Shown here: positions 26,505 through 34,718 of the stretch, piece by piece
Layout of the letters: each line of letters opens with the position of its first letter
How positions within the stretch are numbered: the stretch's first letter is position 1
Assembly (NCBI RefSeq): GCF_003429105.1
Contig: NZ_QVTD01000003.1
Location: forward strand, 806,001-870,000
Source: Peribacillus glennii
Lineage (GTDB): Bacteria; Bacillota; Bacilli; Bacillales; DSM-1321
DNA length: 64,000 nt
Direction of reading: 5' to 3'
Notes under the pieces: model-generated
The model's input: only the letters and a program-made list of their open reading frames with translations
What the model was told of the DNA's origin: nothing
Databases searched by the model: none
Position numbers and translations under genes: made by a program

Positions 26505-27303
26505 AATGTTCCACCCTTTTTTTTGCAGGATTGCATTCTGGTAATTCTGTATTTGTCGATTCTGCGACCTTCATTAAATAATAGCACTCTTCCCTCGCCA
26601 TATGGTCTGCCATCAAAGCAGAGAAGATTCCCAATGTCTGTTCCGTAAGCTCATATTCTTCAAGCTCATCTAAAAAACATCGAAAAAGTTTTATTTCCAG
26701 CTTTACATCCTCATTCATCTTTTGCAACGCAGGAAATTTATCCAGGTTCGCCCGCAAATAACCAGTGAGTTCAACGGCCTTTAAATAAAAGTCCGCGAAT
26801 TTTTTCGAAAAAGCGGCGGATCTATACTTAATATCCTTTTCTACGGCATCCATCGTGTCATTTATAATCCCTGCATGGCCAGCTGCATCTATGAGCCACA
26901 GAAGATGGTGGTGCAGTTCATGAAAAACAGGCGGTTTCTCGCCTTTCTCAAGATAACCAATGATGTTTAAGTATTCCTCCAGTTCATTCACCATGTGATT
27001 TATGAAGGTTGGCGTCATATTGATCTTTATCCTGCCTGTCAGGTGCCTTCTGAGCAAAGATAACTTGAATCCACGAAACCGGTGCGTGAGTTCTTTTACA
27101 TTTTGTGTAAATGGAATCAATTGATTTTCCGAAAGATTCGGCAGCCCATTTAACATGGAATCATAATTTTCTTTAAAGTATTGCGCCTTTTGTATATCTG
27201 CAGTTTCGGCCGGAGCAAGGGTGTCCAAAATGAACCTTGAATGGTCACCAAGAACCTGCAGCCAGAAACTATGTTCAAACATTGCGTCCTGCTTGAATGT
27301 CAT
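26503..27303 (-). CDS. DUF2935 family protein
   Basis: A 266-residue all-helical protein with two similar halves. Metal-type motifs appear as FEHSFWLQVLGDHSRFI near the start, HELHHHLLWLIDAAGHA in the middle and MADHMAREECYYL near the end. These Glu/His groups are typical of DUF2935, known from structures to bind metal. No enzymatic role is established. It is monocistronic. Confidence 0.85.
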   Translation of the reverse strand: MTFKQDAMFEHSFWLQVLGDHSRFILDTLAPAETADIQKAQYFKENYDSMLNGLPNLSENQLIPFTQNVKELTHRFRGFKLSLLRRHLTGRIKINMTPTFINHMVNELEEYLNIIGYLEKGEKPPVFHELHHHLLWLIDAAGHAGIINDTMDAVEKDIKYRSAAFSKKFADFYLKAVELTGYLRANLDKFPALQKMNEDVKLEIKLFRCFLDELEEYELTEQTLGIFSALMADHMAREECYYLMKVAESTNTELPECNPAKKRVEH

Positions 27304-27500
27304 AAAACTCCTCCCCTTTCCTCTCCTTATATATTCCTGATGGATCTCTTTTAGAATGGCAACACAACACCCTGCATCATGGTAAAAATAGTTTCATCAC
27401 AGGTTACGGGTGGTATATTTTTCAAATACGTGTCTAAAACTATCTGTATTTCATTCAGGTATAGAAACGAGAATATTCTCCCGAAGGCGGTGGCGACAAG

Positions 27501-28418
27501 ATGGAACATACAGATTGCATTATTATCGGAGGAGGAATTGCCGGTTTGCAGGCTGCCATTCAATTAGGACGGTATAACCACGATGTGCTGGTACTCGACT
27601 CTAATCAGGGCAGGTCCACAATTTGCAGATGTTATCATAATATTTTGGGATGGCCTGAGGGTGTAAGCGGGGCAGAATTAAGGCGCCTCGGGAAGCAGCA
27701 TGCTGAGAAATATGGCGTTTCTTTTTTACGTGATAAGGTATTGAGCCTTAGTAAGAAGGATGGCAGATTTGAACTTGGCACCGAGAAAGATAGCAAGTAT
27801 ACGGCTGCGACTGTGTTTTTGGCCACGGGCCTTATCGATAATCTGCCGGACATTGAAAATTTGGCACCTTGCCTTGGCAAAAGCATTTATGTTTGCCCGG
27901 ATTGCGATGGATATGAAATTTCAGGCAAAAAAACAGTAGTCCTCGGAAACGGGAATACAGGGGCGAATATGGCGGCTACCCTCACATATTGGTCAAACGA
28001 CATCATTTATATCAACCATGGGGGAACCACCATTGAAGACAGCGCAAAGGAGGCTTTGGTAAGCCATAATATACCGGTCATCACGGAGCCCGTTTCAAAA
28101 ATCATCCTGGATCAAGACGAAAACCTGCAAGGGTTCACGCTCACTAACGGGCAAATCATTGAAGCTGAGCGTGGCTTTACCGTATTTAGCGGAAACAAAA
28201 TGAACTATGAGCTCGCTGAGCAAGCAGGGGTTACGTTGAATGAGAAAAAACATGTAGTTGTTAATCCGCGCACAAAAGAAACAAATGTAGACGGCATATG
28301 GGCGGGCGGAGACTTAATCGCCCATTCCGAACAAACCACGATTGCTATGGGCGACGGTTCACAAGCAGCGATCTGGATCCATAAACGGTTGATGGGGGAA
28401 GGCCCTCCGGAAGACTGA
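27501..28418 (+). CDS. Thioredoxin reductase-like flavoprotein
   Basis: A 305-residue FAD/NAD(P)H oxidoreductase. The N-terminal FAD site is IIIGGGIAGLQAA, the redox pair is in VCPDCDGYE, the NADPH site is VVLGNGNTGANMA and the C-terminal FAD motif is IWAGGDL. The CPDC motif replaces the usual CAxC of bacterial thioredoxin reductases, so it may serve another disulfide partner. No thioredoxin gene is adjacent. GGCGGTGGCGACAAG before the ATG is a weak ribosome site. Confidence 0.87.
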   Translation: MEHTDCIIIGGGIAGLQAAIQLGRYNHDVLVLDSNQGRSTICRCYHNILGWPEGVSGAELRRLGKQHAEKYGVSFLRDKVLSLSKKDGRFELGTEKDSKYTAATVFLATGLIDNLPDIENLAPCLGKSIYVCPDCDGYEISGKKTVVLGNGNTGANMAATLTYWSNDIIYINHGGTTIEDSAKEALVSHNIPVITEPVSKIILDQDENLQGFTLTNGQIIEAERGFTVFSGNKMNYELAEQAGVTLNEKKHVVVNPRTKETNVDGIWAGGDLIAHSEQTTIAMGDGSQAAIWIHKRLMGEGPPED

Positions 28419-28505
28419 TATCCTGGCATAAGGGGTTTGTATACAAAAGCGGATTTTTTAAGGTTTGGATTTTTAATTACAAAACAATAACTTGCGAAAT
28501 TCTAA

Positions 28506-28532
28506 AACGAGGCACCAGCACGGTGCCTCGTT
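28506..28532 (+). terminator. Hairpin after the flavoprotein gene
   Basis: AACGAGGCACC, five-base loop, GGTGCCTCGTT then CTGG; a perfect stem with a short T tract. Confidence 0.7.
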
Positions 28533-28588
28533 CTGGTTTCCACCGCAGTTTATAATTCTTATAGAGGTCCTATCTCGAGACCTCTGGC

Positions 28589-29332
28589 CTAAAGCACTTT
28601 TACCAGCGGATAAAAAAAGAATCGCCTTCTGCTTGAGTAATGAAGTATAGGGGGCGTATTCGAAACCTCCGAAAGCAAATAGGGAGCCATCCTATTATAT
28701 GAAATATCTGCTGTTGCTTTTCTCACCTTCCATTTATCATGATGGATATCTCCCCTGAGCATGTTCCCTCCATGAAAGGAGTACATGCAGTACCTTTCCA
28801 TCAGCCAGTGGTCCAGGGATCCCGGCTCCGCTTCATATAAAGTTTTACCGGCACTGTAAGCTACATCCAGTGACTCTCGATTCCCCCGGCCGGTCATCCG
28901 CTCACTCTTAAATTTAATCGTTTCCCCTTCTTCGTGAAACAGCATTTTCGCCCGTTTATAAGGAAGGCCCGTACCAGCACTTGCTCCAGCAACAGCAAGT
29001 GGATGATCAGCATCCAGGCTAAAAAAATAAATACCCGGAATACCATCGTGAATAACATAAGTCCTTACATTTAACTCCAAATATGAATGTAAAAAAGGGA
29101 TAGGCGGGATTCCCCGCATCCTCATATTGGTAATCCTTAGCGGAATAATGCTTACCCATGCCTTATGTTCAAAGGTATCAAGCATCAGCTCACCTGGGAG
29201 ATATTTTCCAACTGATTCAGGTGCTAGTGGATAGTGCATAAACAGCAAATCCCTCCACACCTGTGTCATAACCCATGGTGCGCCAGGGAGCGGATAAGGA
29301 CGATGGTCGATTTCCCAAAATTCTTTATACAT
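28589..29332 (-). CDS. DUF2071 (YqjF-type) protein
   Basis: A 247-residue protein matching the DUF2071/YqjF family: WRDLLFMHYPLAPESVGKYL, PFLHSYLELNVRTYV, GIYFFSLDADHPLAV, LMERYCMYSF. The fold resembles acetoacetate decarboxylase-type barrels; the function is unknown. The ATG at 29332 follows GGGGGG; open codons further upstream run into the repeat and are not used. Hairpin AGAGGTC/GACCTCT just after the stop could end transcription. Confidence 0.85.
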   Translation of the reverse strand: MYKEFWEIDHRPYPLPGAPWVMTQVWRDLLFMHYPLAPESVGKYLPGELMLDTFEHKAWVSIIPLRITNMRMRGIPPIPFLHSYLELNVRTYVIHDGIPGIYFFSLDADHPLAVAGASAGTGLPYKRAKMLFHEEGETIKFKSERMTGRGNRESLDVAYSAGKTLYEAEPGSLDHWLMERYCMYSFHGGNMLRGDIHHDKWKVRKATADISYNRMAPYLLSEVSNTPPILHYSSRRRFFFYPLVKVL

Positions 29333-29350
29333 AATGATCCCCCCATTTTC

Positions 29351-29403
29351 TAGAGGTCGTCCCACAGGCTTTAACGCATTAGTGTGGTGAGGGAATGACC
29401 CCG
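29351..29403. repeat. Degenerate GGGGTCTGACCCC-family repeat
   Basis: GTCGTCCCACAGGCTTTAAC followed by GCATTAGTGTGGTGAGGGAATGACCCCG shares GGCTTTAACGC and TGACCCC with the other units but has lost clean symmetry. Confidence 0.5.
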
Positions 29404-29465
29404 TTTACATATTTTTTCACTTTTACGAAAAAAATAGTAGCAAATCATGAAAGGAGTTTACTGAT

Positions 29466-29798
29466 ATGAAAAAAGTTATTGTTTCTATGTGTACCGCGTT
29501 TGCCTTTTCAATTGGTTTGGCTGCAATCCCGGTTTCTGCTGTGGAAAAGCAGGCACCTATGCAAGAAAGGGAGATTCAGCTCACCGCGGGACAAAAAGAA
29601 GAGTTGAAGCAGATTCACAAAAATTTATTGGAAGAAAAGAAAAAATTAATACGGAAATATGTCGAGTTTGAAATGATAACGGAAGAAACTGGTGACCGAA
29701 TCATAAAACGGTATGAAGATCATTATAAGATGGTCGAGCAAAATGGTTTTTTAATGCCGCACCATCATTTTCACAATAAAAGATGGAAACAGAAATAG
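29466..29798 (+). CDS. DUF2680 secreted protein (YckD type)
   Basis: A 110-residue secreted protein with a signal peptide ending near PVSAVEK. The mature part is helical: LTAGQKEELKQIHKNLLEEK, KKLIRKYVEFEMI, QNGFLMPHHHFH. Length and pattern fit YckD. The C-terminal histidine cluster could bind metal. Function unknown. AAAGGAG precedes the ATG. Confidence 0.88.
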   Translation: MKKVIVSMCTAFAFSIGLAAIPVSAVEKQAPMQEREIQLTAGQKEELKQIHKNLLEEKKKLIRKYVEFEMITEETGDRIIKRYEDHYKMVEQNGFLMPHHHFHNKRWKQK

Positions 29799-29800
29799 AC

Positions 29801-29884
29801 AAGCCGGTCTAATGATCACTACCGGCCTTGCCTTTTAAAAAGGCTGTCCCAGAGAAATTTGTACTAGCAGGGACAGTCTTTTTA
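29801..29884 (+). terminator. Two consecutive terminators
   Basis: First AAGCCGGT/ACCGGCCTT then CCTTTT; second AAGGCTGTCCC, long loop, GGGACAGTCTTTTT. Both follow the YckD-type gene. Confidence 0.8.
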
Positions 29885-29926
29885 TTCTGTTACAGAGGCT
29901 CAAATGTTTTTCCCGTTTTCCACGGA

Positions 29927-30109
29927 TTACACTTCGCTGTCCCGGTTTTCTACGGTATCCCCTCTTCCCGCATAATGGTCACTCATCTGTTCGTGCGTTT
30001 CTGCCAGGCCTGAAGAAACTTCATCGTCCTTATTATAATCATCGAAATCAAAGGTTCTCCCCGCTATTCCACTTGAATCAAACGGTTGTTTTTTCTTATT
30101 GTTTTCCAT
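29927..30109 (-). CDS. YozQ-type DUF4025 protein
   Basis: A 60-residue hydrophilic protein: GIAGRTFDFDDYNKDDEVSS, GLAETHEQMSDHYAG. This matches the DUF4025/YozQ pattern of Bacillus (family knowledge). GGAGG precedes the ATG. Function unknown; the frame is 19 bp downstream of the MBL gene and may be co-transcribed. Confidence 0.82.
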   Translation of the reverse strand: MENNKKKQPFDSSGIAGRTFDFDDYNKDDEVSSGLAETHEQMSDHYAGRGDTVENRDSEV

Positions 30110-30128
30110 ACATGAACCTCCTCGCAGA

Positions 30129-30968
30129 TTAGTCTACAAACTTTCCGTAATCAGGCTTTGCAATCGTATCAAATTCCGCCGCAAGCCTTTGCAAATTTAC
30201 GGTGAGCTCCTGGCCGGACATAGGCATTCCATGCCCGGTCACCGCCATGGCGGGTCCAAGTTCTGCAAGCTTTTCCACAGATTGCTTCGCAGCGTTCCAA
30301 TCCGGTGTTAAGTAACGAGGAGGACCGCTGATTTCTTTATCCTGGGTAATCACCTTGTATAACGATTCCTGTTTTACGGTGACGAATGCATCACCGGCGA
30401 TTAAAGCGCGGTCACTATCCCTGAATAATGAAATGTGGCCCTCGGTATGCCCTGGGGTGTGAATCCATTTCCAGCCCGACAGTACCGGGATCGACCCATC
30501 CGCGGGCAAAGTGCGGATATGTCTCCCCAAATCGATTCCTTCATTTGGGAACATTTTCGACATCTTAGCCACCATTCCGCCCTCCACCGTGGAGTCTGGC
30601 TCCGGATAATCCTTCAGTCCGGTTAAATAAGGAATTTCAAGCTCATGTGCATATACCGGAACTTGCCATTGTTCTACTAATTCCACTATGGCCCCGACAT
30701 GGTCAAAATGGCCATGCGTAAGAATGATGGCTTTCGGAGGGACATTTTCACCATAAATCTCCCTGGCAGTCCCGATGATCTCATCTGCAGACCGGGGCAT
30801 CCCGGCATCAACCAGCACCCACCCATTATTCGTCCCAGGGCTTCCAATGAAACAGACATTCACGATTTGAATCGGCAAGCAAAAAATATCACTTGAAACA
30901 GCCATATTATCTCCGCTTGTGACAGAGGTTACGGGAATGAATTTCTTGTGCAAATTATGGTCATCCAT
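30129..30968 (-). CDS. Metallo-beta-lactamase fold hydrolase
   Basis: A 279-residue MBL-fold protein. The di-zinc motif is LTHGHFDHVGA, followed by HTPGHTEGH, IAGDAF and VTGHGMPM. These cover the five usual metal-ligand regions, so it should be an active hydrolase in the cytosol. The open beta-strand VLVDAGMPRS precedes the motif as usual. The substrate is not indicated by its neighbours. Confidence 0.92.
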   Translation of the reverse strand: MDDHNLHKKFIPVTSVTSGDNMAVSSDIFCLPIQIVNVCFIGSPGTNNGWVLVDAGMPRSADEIIGTAREIYGENVPPKAIILTHGHFDHVGAIVELVEQWQVPVYAHELEIPYLTGLKDYPEPDSTVEGGMVAKMSKMFPNEGIDLGRHIRTLPADGSIPVLSGWKWIHTPGHTEGHISLFRDSDRALIAGDAFVTVKQESLYKVITQDKEISGPPRYLTPDWNAAKQSVEKLAELGPAMAVTGHGMPMSGQELTVNLQRLAAEFDTIAKPDYGKFVD

Positions 30969-31101
30969 TGTGTATCCCCCTTAACAATCTACCTTGTTAG
31001 TATTATCATTCCGGCCCGGAAATATGACTAGGTATGAAGCTTTCCAGCCCATTCATCCTTCCCTTTCCCTATTTTCCCTGAAATACTCATCTTCATTTAT
31101 C

Positions 31102-31130
31102 AAAAAAAAATCTGCCCCGACCCGGGCAGA
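31102..31130 (-). terminator. Terminator of the GDSL-ABC operon
   Basis: TCTGCCCGGGTCGGGGCAGA followed by nine T on the minus strand. Confidence 0.92.
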
Positions 31131-31139
31131 CTGAACAAA

Positions 31140-32120
31140 TTAATACACATCCTCCTTTGTGAAAATCACAAAGGAAACAACAAGGGCTGCAGCCCACCAG
31201 AAAAGTAAAACGGACAGTGATGAAAATAGGGTCATCCCTTCAATCGGTGGGGCCACCCCATTTAAATAATTGGTAAGTTTCAAATTGACCATAAATAAGT
31301 ACTTGGCAGATTCCCAGGAAGAAACCATATTACTGAGAATCGCTCCGGATATGAGCGCTGCAAGCATAACGCCCATTCCAGCCGCTGTACTCCTGATCAA
31401 GACGGACAGCATAAAGGCGAGTGTACCGACGACTACAGCGACGAAGCACACAAGGCCAAAATCCATAAGCAGAAATTTCCACTGCTCCACGAGTCTGACC
31501 TCACTCGTATCCAGATTCCCTTCAGATATAGTAAAGCCTGTTATGATAGGGGCATTCATTCCTTTATATCCAAAAACGATTCCTGAGAGAATATAGGACA
31601 ACAAACCAACCATCGCAATTATCATTGATATAGCCAAGAGCAGGGTTATATATTTACTAAGCAATATCTTCCATCGCTTTACCGGTCTGGTTAGTAAGAG
31701 CTTGATGGAACCCAGGCTGTGTTCGGATGATACAAGGTCGCTTGCGATGATCATCACAAGGAGCGGAATAAATAGGTCGCTGGAGTTTTCCACGAACATT
31801 CTCATAAAGGAAGGGGCTCCCGGTTCCGTTGGGTTGATATTATGGTCAAGGTAATATTGCTGCTGCTTCAGTGTTATTTGAAGCTGTTCCCTCCAGTCAT
31901 CGGACATCCTGCTTGAGCCCAACCGGTTCTGAATATCAATGATTTGCTGCTGAAGGGCAGCCCTCCAGTCTGTCGTACCAAGCTTTTCCCGCTGCTCTTC
32001 CACTTGTTTATATTGGGCATAAGTAAACAGCAAGACAAGGACTGCTATTATGATACCAATTACAAGCAAACGTTTTCGGGCTAGCAGTTTCATCATTTCA
32101 TTCTGGATCAGATTAGCCAA
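31140..32120 (-). CDS. ABC-2 type transporter permease
   Basis: A protein of about 326 residues with six transmembrane helices: one near the N-terminus, a long extracellular loop (about 40-115) and five more. It has the ABC-2 pattern ASDLVSSEHSLGSIKLLLTR, where such permeases contact the ATPase. I favour a TTG at 32120, six bases after GGAGGTG; a GTG at 32129 overlaps that site. It overlaps the ATPase gene, so the two are coupled. Substrate unknown. Confidence 0.88.
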   Translation of the reverse strand: MANLIQNEMMKLLARKRLLVIGIIIAVLVLLFTYAQYKQVEEQREKLGTTDWRAALQQQIIDIQNRLGSSRMSDDWREQLQITLKQQQYYLDHNINPTEPGAPSFMRMFVENSSDLFIPLLVMIIASDLVSSEHSLGSIKLLLTRPVKRWKILLSKYITLLLAISMIIAMVGLLSYILSGIVFGYKGMNAPIITGFTISEGNLDTSEVRLVEQWKFLLMDFGLVCFVAVVVGTLAFMLSVLIRSTAAGMGVMLAALISGAILSNMVSSWESAKYLFMVNLKLTNYLNGVAPPIEGMTLFSSLSVLLFWWAAALVVSFVIFTKEDVY

Positions 32121-33030
32121 TTCCGCCACCTCCCCCGCCCGTCAATTCCAGGAATAATTCCTCAAGTGCAGGAAGCTTCCGGTTCATTTCCATAACAAGT
32201 ACGCCTTGTTTTGTCAATTCTTGATTCCATCTTCCGGCATCCCTTTCTTGAAAAGGAGTGATGAGGTATCCATCTTCTGTTTCGGTGACTTCTGTCAAAC
32301 CTCGTAATATTCTTTTTCCTTTCTCAAGGGGTTCCAGCTTCCAAATGATTTTTTCCTGTGTGTTTAACAAATTGTGGACTGTATCAACCTGGATGATTTC
32401 ACCTTTTGAAATGATCGCTACACGGTCACAGAGGAGTTGTATCTCGCTCAATAAATGGCTTGAAACAAGCACGCTCAGGCCCTCCTTTTCCGCAAGCGCG
32501 CGAATAAACTGCCTCATTTCCCTAATACCCGCAGGGTCGAGCCCATTGGTTGGCTCATCCAGGATTAATACCTTTGGTTTATTTAAAAGCGCCTGGGCGA
32601 TGCCCAGCCTTTGCCTCATCCCAAGCGAATAGGTCTTGACTTTATCATCGATGCGGGCCTGCAATCCTACGAGATTAATCACATCTTGAATTCGTCCTTC
32701 ATTCGCACCGGGAAGCATCCTTGCAAAATGCAGAAGGTTTTCATAGCCGGACAAGAACGGATACAACTCAGGATTTTCCACAATACAGCCCATATACTTC
32801 ATGGCCTTGGTGAAATCACTTTTCACATCATAACCGCAAATCCGTATGGAACCTGAAGTTGGTTTGATCAAGCCGACAAGCATTCTGATTGTCGTTGTTT
32901 TTCCGGCGCCATTGGGGCCTAGAAAGCCGAATACTTCTCCTTCCCGGAGTTCAAAATTCAGGCCTTTTATGATTTCTTTCCGTTTTATCGTCTTCCTTAA
33001 GTCGCTAACTGACAAAGTGACCCGGCTCAT
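32113..33030 (-). CDS. ABC transporter ATP-binding protein
   Basis: A 305-residue ATPase of the drug/antibiotic export type (CcmA/BcrA-like). Walker A is GPNGAGKTT, the signature is YSLGMRQRLGIAQALL and Walker B is VLILDEPTNGLDPAG. A C-terminal regulatory domain follows from about residue 215, ending in a Gly run (LTGGGGGGIG). The ATG at 33030 overlaps the esterase stop by four bases. With the permease it forms one exporter, perhaps for resistance or a lipid. Confidence 0.92.
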   Translation of the reverse strand: MSRVTLSVSDLRKTIKRKEIIKGLNFELREGEVFGFLGPNGAGKTTTIRMLVGLIKPTSGSIRICGYDVKSDFTKAMKYMGCIVENPELYPFLSGYENLLHFARMLPGANEGRIQDVINLVGLQARIDDKVKTYSLGMRQRLGIAQALLNKPKVLILDEPTNGLDPAGIREMRQFIRALAEKEGLSVLVSSHLLSEIQLLCDRVAIISKGEIIQVDTVHNLLNTQEKIIWKLEPLEKGKRILRGLTEVTETEDGYLITPFQERDAGRWNQELTKQGVLVMEMNRKLPALEELFLELTGGGGGGIG

Positions 33031-33830
33031 TCCTGCTTCTCCTCCCATTTAATCAAAGGGGCAACTCGTTCGGCTATCAATCGGTACCCTTGTTTATTCG
33101 GATGGAATCGATCCGTGTAGAGATAATCATTAACAGATGTTTGAAAAATATCGAATGTGGGCACAAACACGATACCGTTAAAGGCGGCACTTGTTTCCTC
33201 GCTCTGGCGGTTCCACTCCCGGACAACCTGACTCGTTTGTTTGCCATCCTCCAGTTCAATAAATGGATTATACAAGCCAAGGTAAAAGATAGTCGCTTTA
33301 TCGTTTGCTTTGCGGATATCTGCAAAAATCGATGAAAGATTTCGGGTGAATTGCGACTGTAGCTGGCTTACTGTGCCTGCATTATAATCCAGCAGGGTTT
33401 GTCCCCCTCTAAACAGGTCATTGCCTCCGATCGTAAGCAAAATCGTATCAGCCGCAGCCAGCTGGCGGCGGACCTCTTTTTGTTTGACCTGCTGCCTCAA
33501 CTCACGTGAAGTTTGGCCGTTGATGCCAAGGTTATGGACCTTAACCTCCTGGCCAATTCGTTTCTTCACCTCCTGAGTCACTAGCCCGACATATCCCTTT
33601 CCAGTTTCGTCACCCGTGCCTCTTGTTAATGAGTCCCCTAATGCCACAATCGTCAATTCCTGGCCCTCTATATTTTTGACTGGGCTTTTCACTTTATTGT
33701 CCAACCCTCCGTCCGAATGTTCCACATAATAATCCTGTACAGCCCATCCGAAGCCCGCCATCCACAGGATCCCCAGAAGGACAGACAAGGAAGTGACCAT
33801 TTTCACTCTACTTTTCCGCAGAAAAACCAT
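33027..33830 (-). CDS. Secreted SGNH/GDSL esterase
   Basis: A 267-residue protein with an N-terminal membrane anchor or signal (MVTSLSVLLGILWMAGFGWA). The SGNH blocks follow: GDSLTRGTGDE, LGINGQTS, IGGNDLF and DRFHPNKQGYRL. It acts at or outside the membrane on an unknown ester, such as a lipid or acetyl group. It leads the operon with the ABC transporter, linked by an ATGA overlap, so it may process the exported substrate. Confidence 0.9.
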   Translation of the reverse strand: MVFLRKSRVKMVTSLSVLLGILWMAGFGWAVQDYYVEHSDGGLDNKVKSPVKNIEGQELTIVALGDSLTRGTGDETGKGYVGLVTQEVKKRIGQEVKVHNLGINGQTSRELRQQVKQKEVRRQLAAADTILLTIGGNDLFRGGQTLLDYNAGTVSQLQSQFTRNLSSIFADIRKANDKATIFYLGLYNPFIELEDGKQTSQVVREWNRQSEETSAAFNGIVFVPTFDIFQTSVNDYLYTDRFHPNKQGYRLIAERVAPLIKWEEKQE

Positions 33831-33924
33831 CCTTTCTTACTTCTCATCATTTGTTGATAAAACCATTAAATCATAAGTTCCCTTTAATTGAAAAAAATGT
33901 CTCCTTCTAACGCTATGAAGAACG

Positions 33925-33953
33925 CAAAAAAACCAGTCCCGAAAGACTGGTTT
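33925..33953 (-). terminator. Terminator downstream of structured RNA copy 1
   Basis: AAACCAGTC, loop TTTCGG, GACTGGTTTTTTT on the minus strand, starting about 15 bases after the end of RNA copy 1. Convergent or divergent genes do not need it, so it most likely ends the RNA transcript. Confidence 0.88.
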
Positions 33954-33965
33954 CATTTACAAATA

Positions 33966-34163
33966 TGTAAGCCGCGCTTGCCGTAGCCAGATAAGAAAGT
34001 TTTAAACCACCACTCCTCAAAGTGGGTGTTTGCAGAAACGTTCCTGTTTATCCTCTATCGGTGATAAAGGCCCGCCATTCCAGTTTCAATATAAAACTCC
34101 CTATTACAGCTTAAAGGTTAAAACTTTATTATGCAATACGTACAACGCAGCTATATGATTATA
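33966..34163 (-). ncRNA. Candidate structured RNA, copy 1
   Basis: A ~198-bp segment repeated at 34223-34422. On the minus strand a TATAAT (34158-34163) heads it and a terminator follows it. The predicted fold is a long rod. An outer stem GCTGCGTT/AAGCGCGGC is followed by the helix AAAGTTTTAACC/GGTTTAAAACTTT. A central bubble holds the hairpin CCACT-TTGAGG-AGTGG, and an apical stem CCTTTATC-ACC-GATAGAGG caps the rod. Between the copies two apical pairs and one inner pair (GAAAC/GTTTC to AAAAC/GTTTT) change in a compensating way. The rod with a central bubble recalls 6S RNA, but identity is not shown. No -35 at standard spacing was found. Confidence 0.65.
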
Positions 34164-34222
34164 ATACACAAAATCTAAATGAAATACAACGTTATTTATT
34201 TCCAGCGTGTGGAACTTAAAAA

Positions 34223-34422
34223 TGTAAGCCGCACTTGCCGTAGCTTTGATAAGAAAGTTTTAAACCACCACTCCTCAAAGTGGGTGTTTGCAAAAACATT
34301 CCTGTATATCCTTTGCCCGTGGCAAAGGTTCGCCATTCCTGTTTTAATATAAAACTCCCTATTACAGCTTAAAGGTTAAAACTTAATTAAGCTATACGTA
34401 CAAAGCAGCTTATGAGATTATA
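34223..34422 (-). ncRNA. Candidate structured RNA, copy 2
   Basis: Second copy, 257 bp upstream in the direction of transcription. Stretches of 31 and 45 bases are nearly identical to copy 1, while the apical stem is CCTTTGCC-ACG-GGCAAAGG, perfectly paired despite four differences. A TATAAT (34417-34422) heads it. Its only nearby terminator-like hairpin is weak (TTCCA-CACGC-TGGAA), so the two copies might be made as one precursor. The outermost stem is slightly poorer than in copy 1. Confidence 0.62.
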
Positions 34423-34494
34423 TTACAGGAATCAGCGCAAATACGCAAGGTGTATGTTTTTCCGGTTTTTCCAGCTCTTTGGAAAACACTGCGT

Positions 34495-34668
34495 TTAACT
34501 TTCCGATCGCTTTGCCATCAATTTCTTCACTTTTTCTGAAGGTGTCCAACAATCGAACTGATAGGTCGTTTTGGTATCAAATCCAAGCCGGGAACAATAA
34601 TATCTCATAGAGCCATCCTTCTTTTTCGCTCGAAAATGGATACAAGTTGCACAGTAATGATATTTCAT
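34495..34668 (-). CDS. Small cysteine-rich protein (57 aa)
   Basis: MKYHYCATCIHFRAKKKDG followed by YYCSRLGFDTKTTYQFDCW. Four cysteines (C-x2-C...C...C) suggest a zinc-binding knuckle. AAAGGGGGCGGG precedes the ATG at 34668. It is 50 bp after the MFS gene, probably in the same transcript. Family name not known to me. Confidence 0.75.
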   Translation of the reverse strand: MKYHYCATCIHFRAKKKDGSMRYYCSRLGFDTKTTYQFDCWTPSEKVKKLMAKRSES

Positions 34669-34718
34669 GGTAACCCGCCCCCTTTGAAATTGGCGCATAA
34701 ACAAAACGGTTAGTCCAT

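Noticed and set aside
33966..34163. IS200/IS605 end or omega-RNA as the source of the 200-bp repeats
   Set aside because: No TnpA or TnpB text is nearby. The internal promoter-like and terminator elements and the covariation favour an RNA gene. A search is still needed to close this.
33966..34422. Peptides in the RNA repeats (HFEEWWFKTFLS, KLEWRAFITDRG)
   Set aside because: One copy has a stop in the peptide, and substitutions keep base pairs rather than codons.
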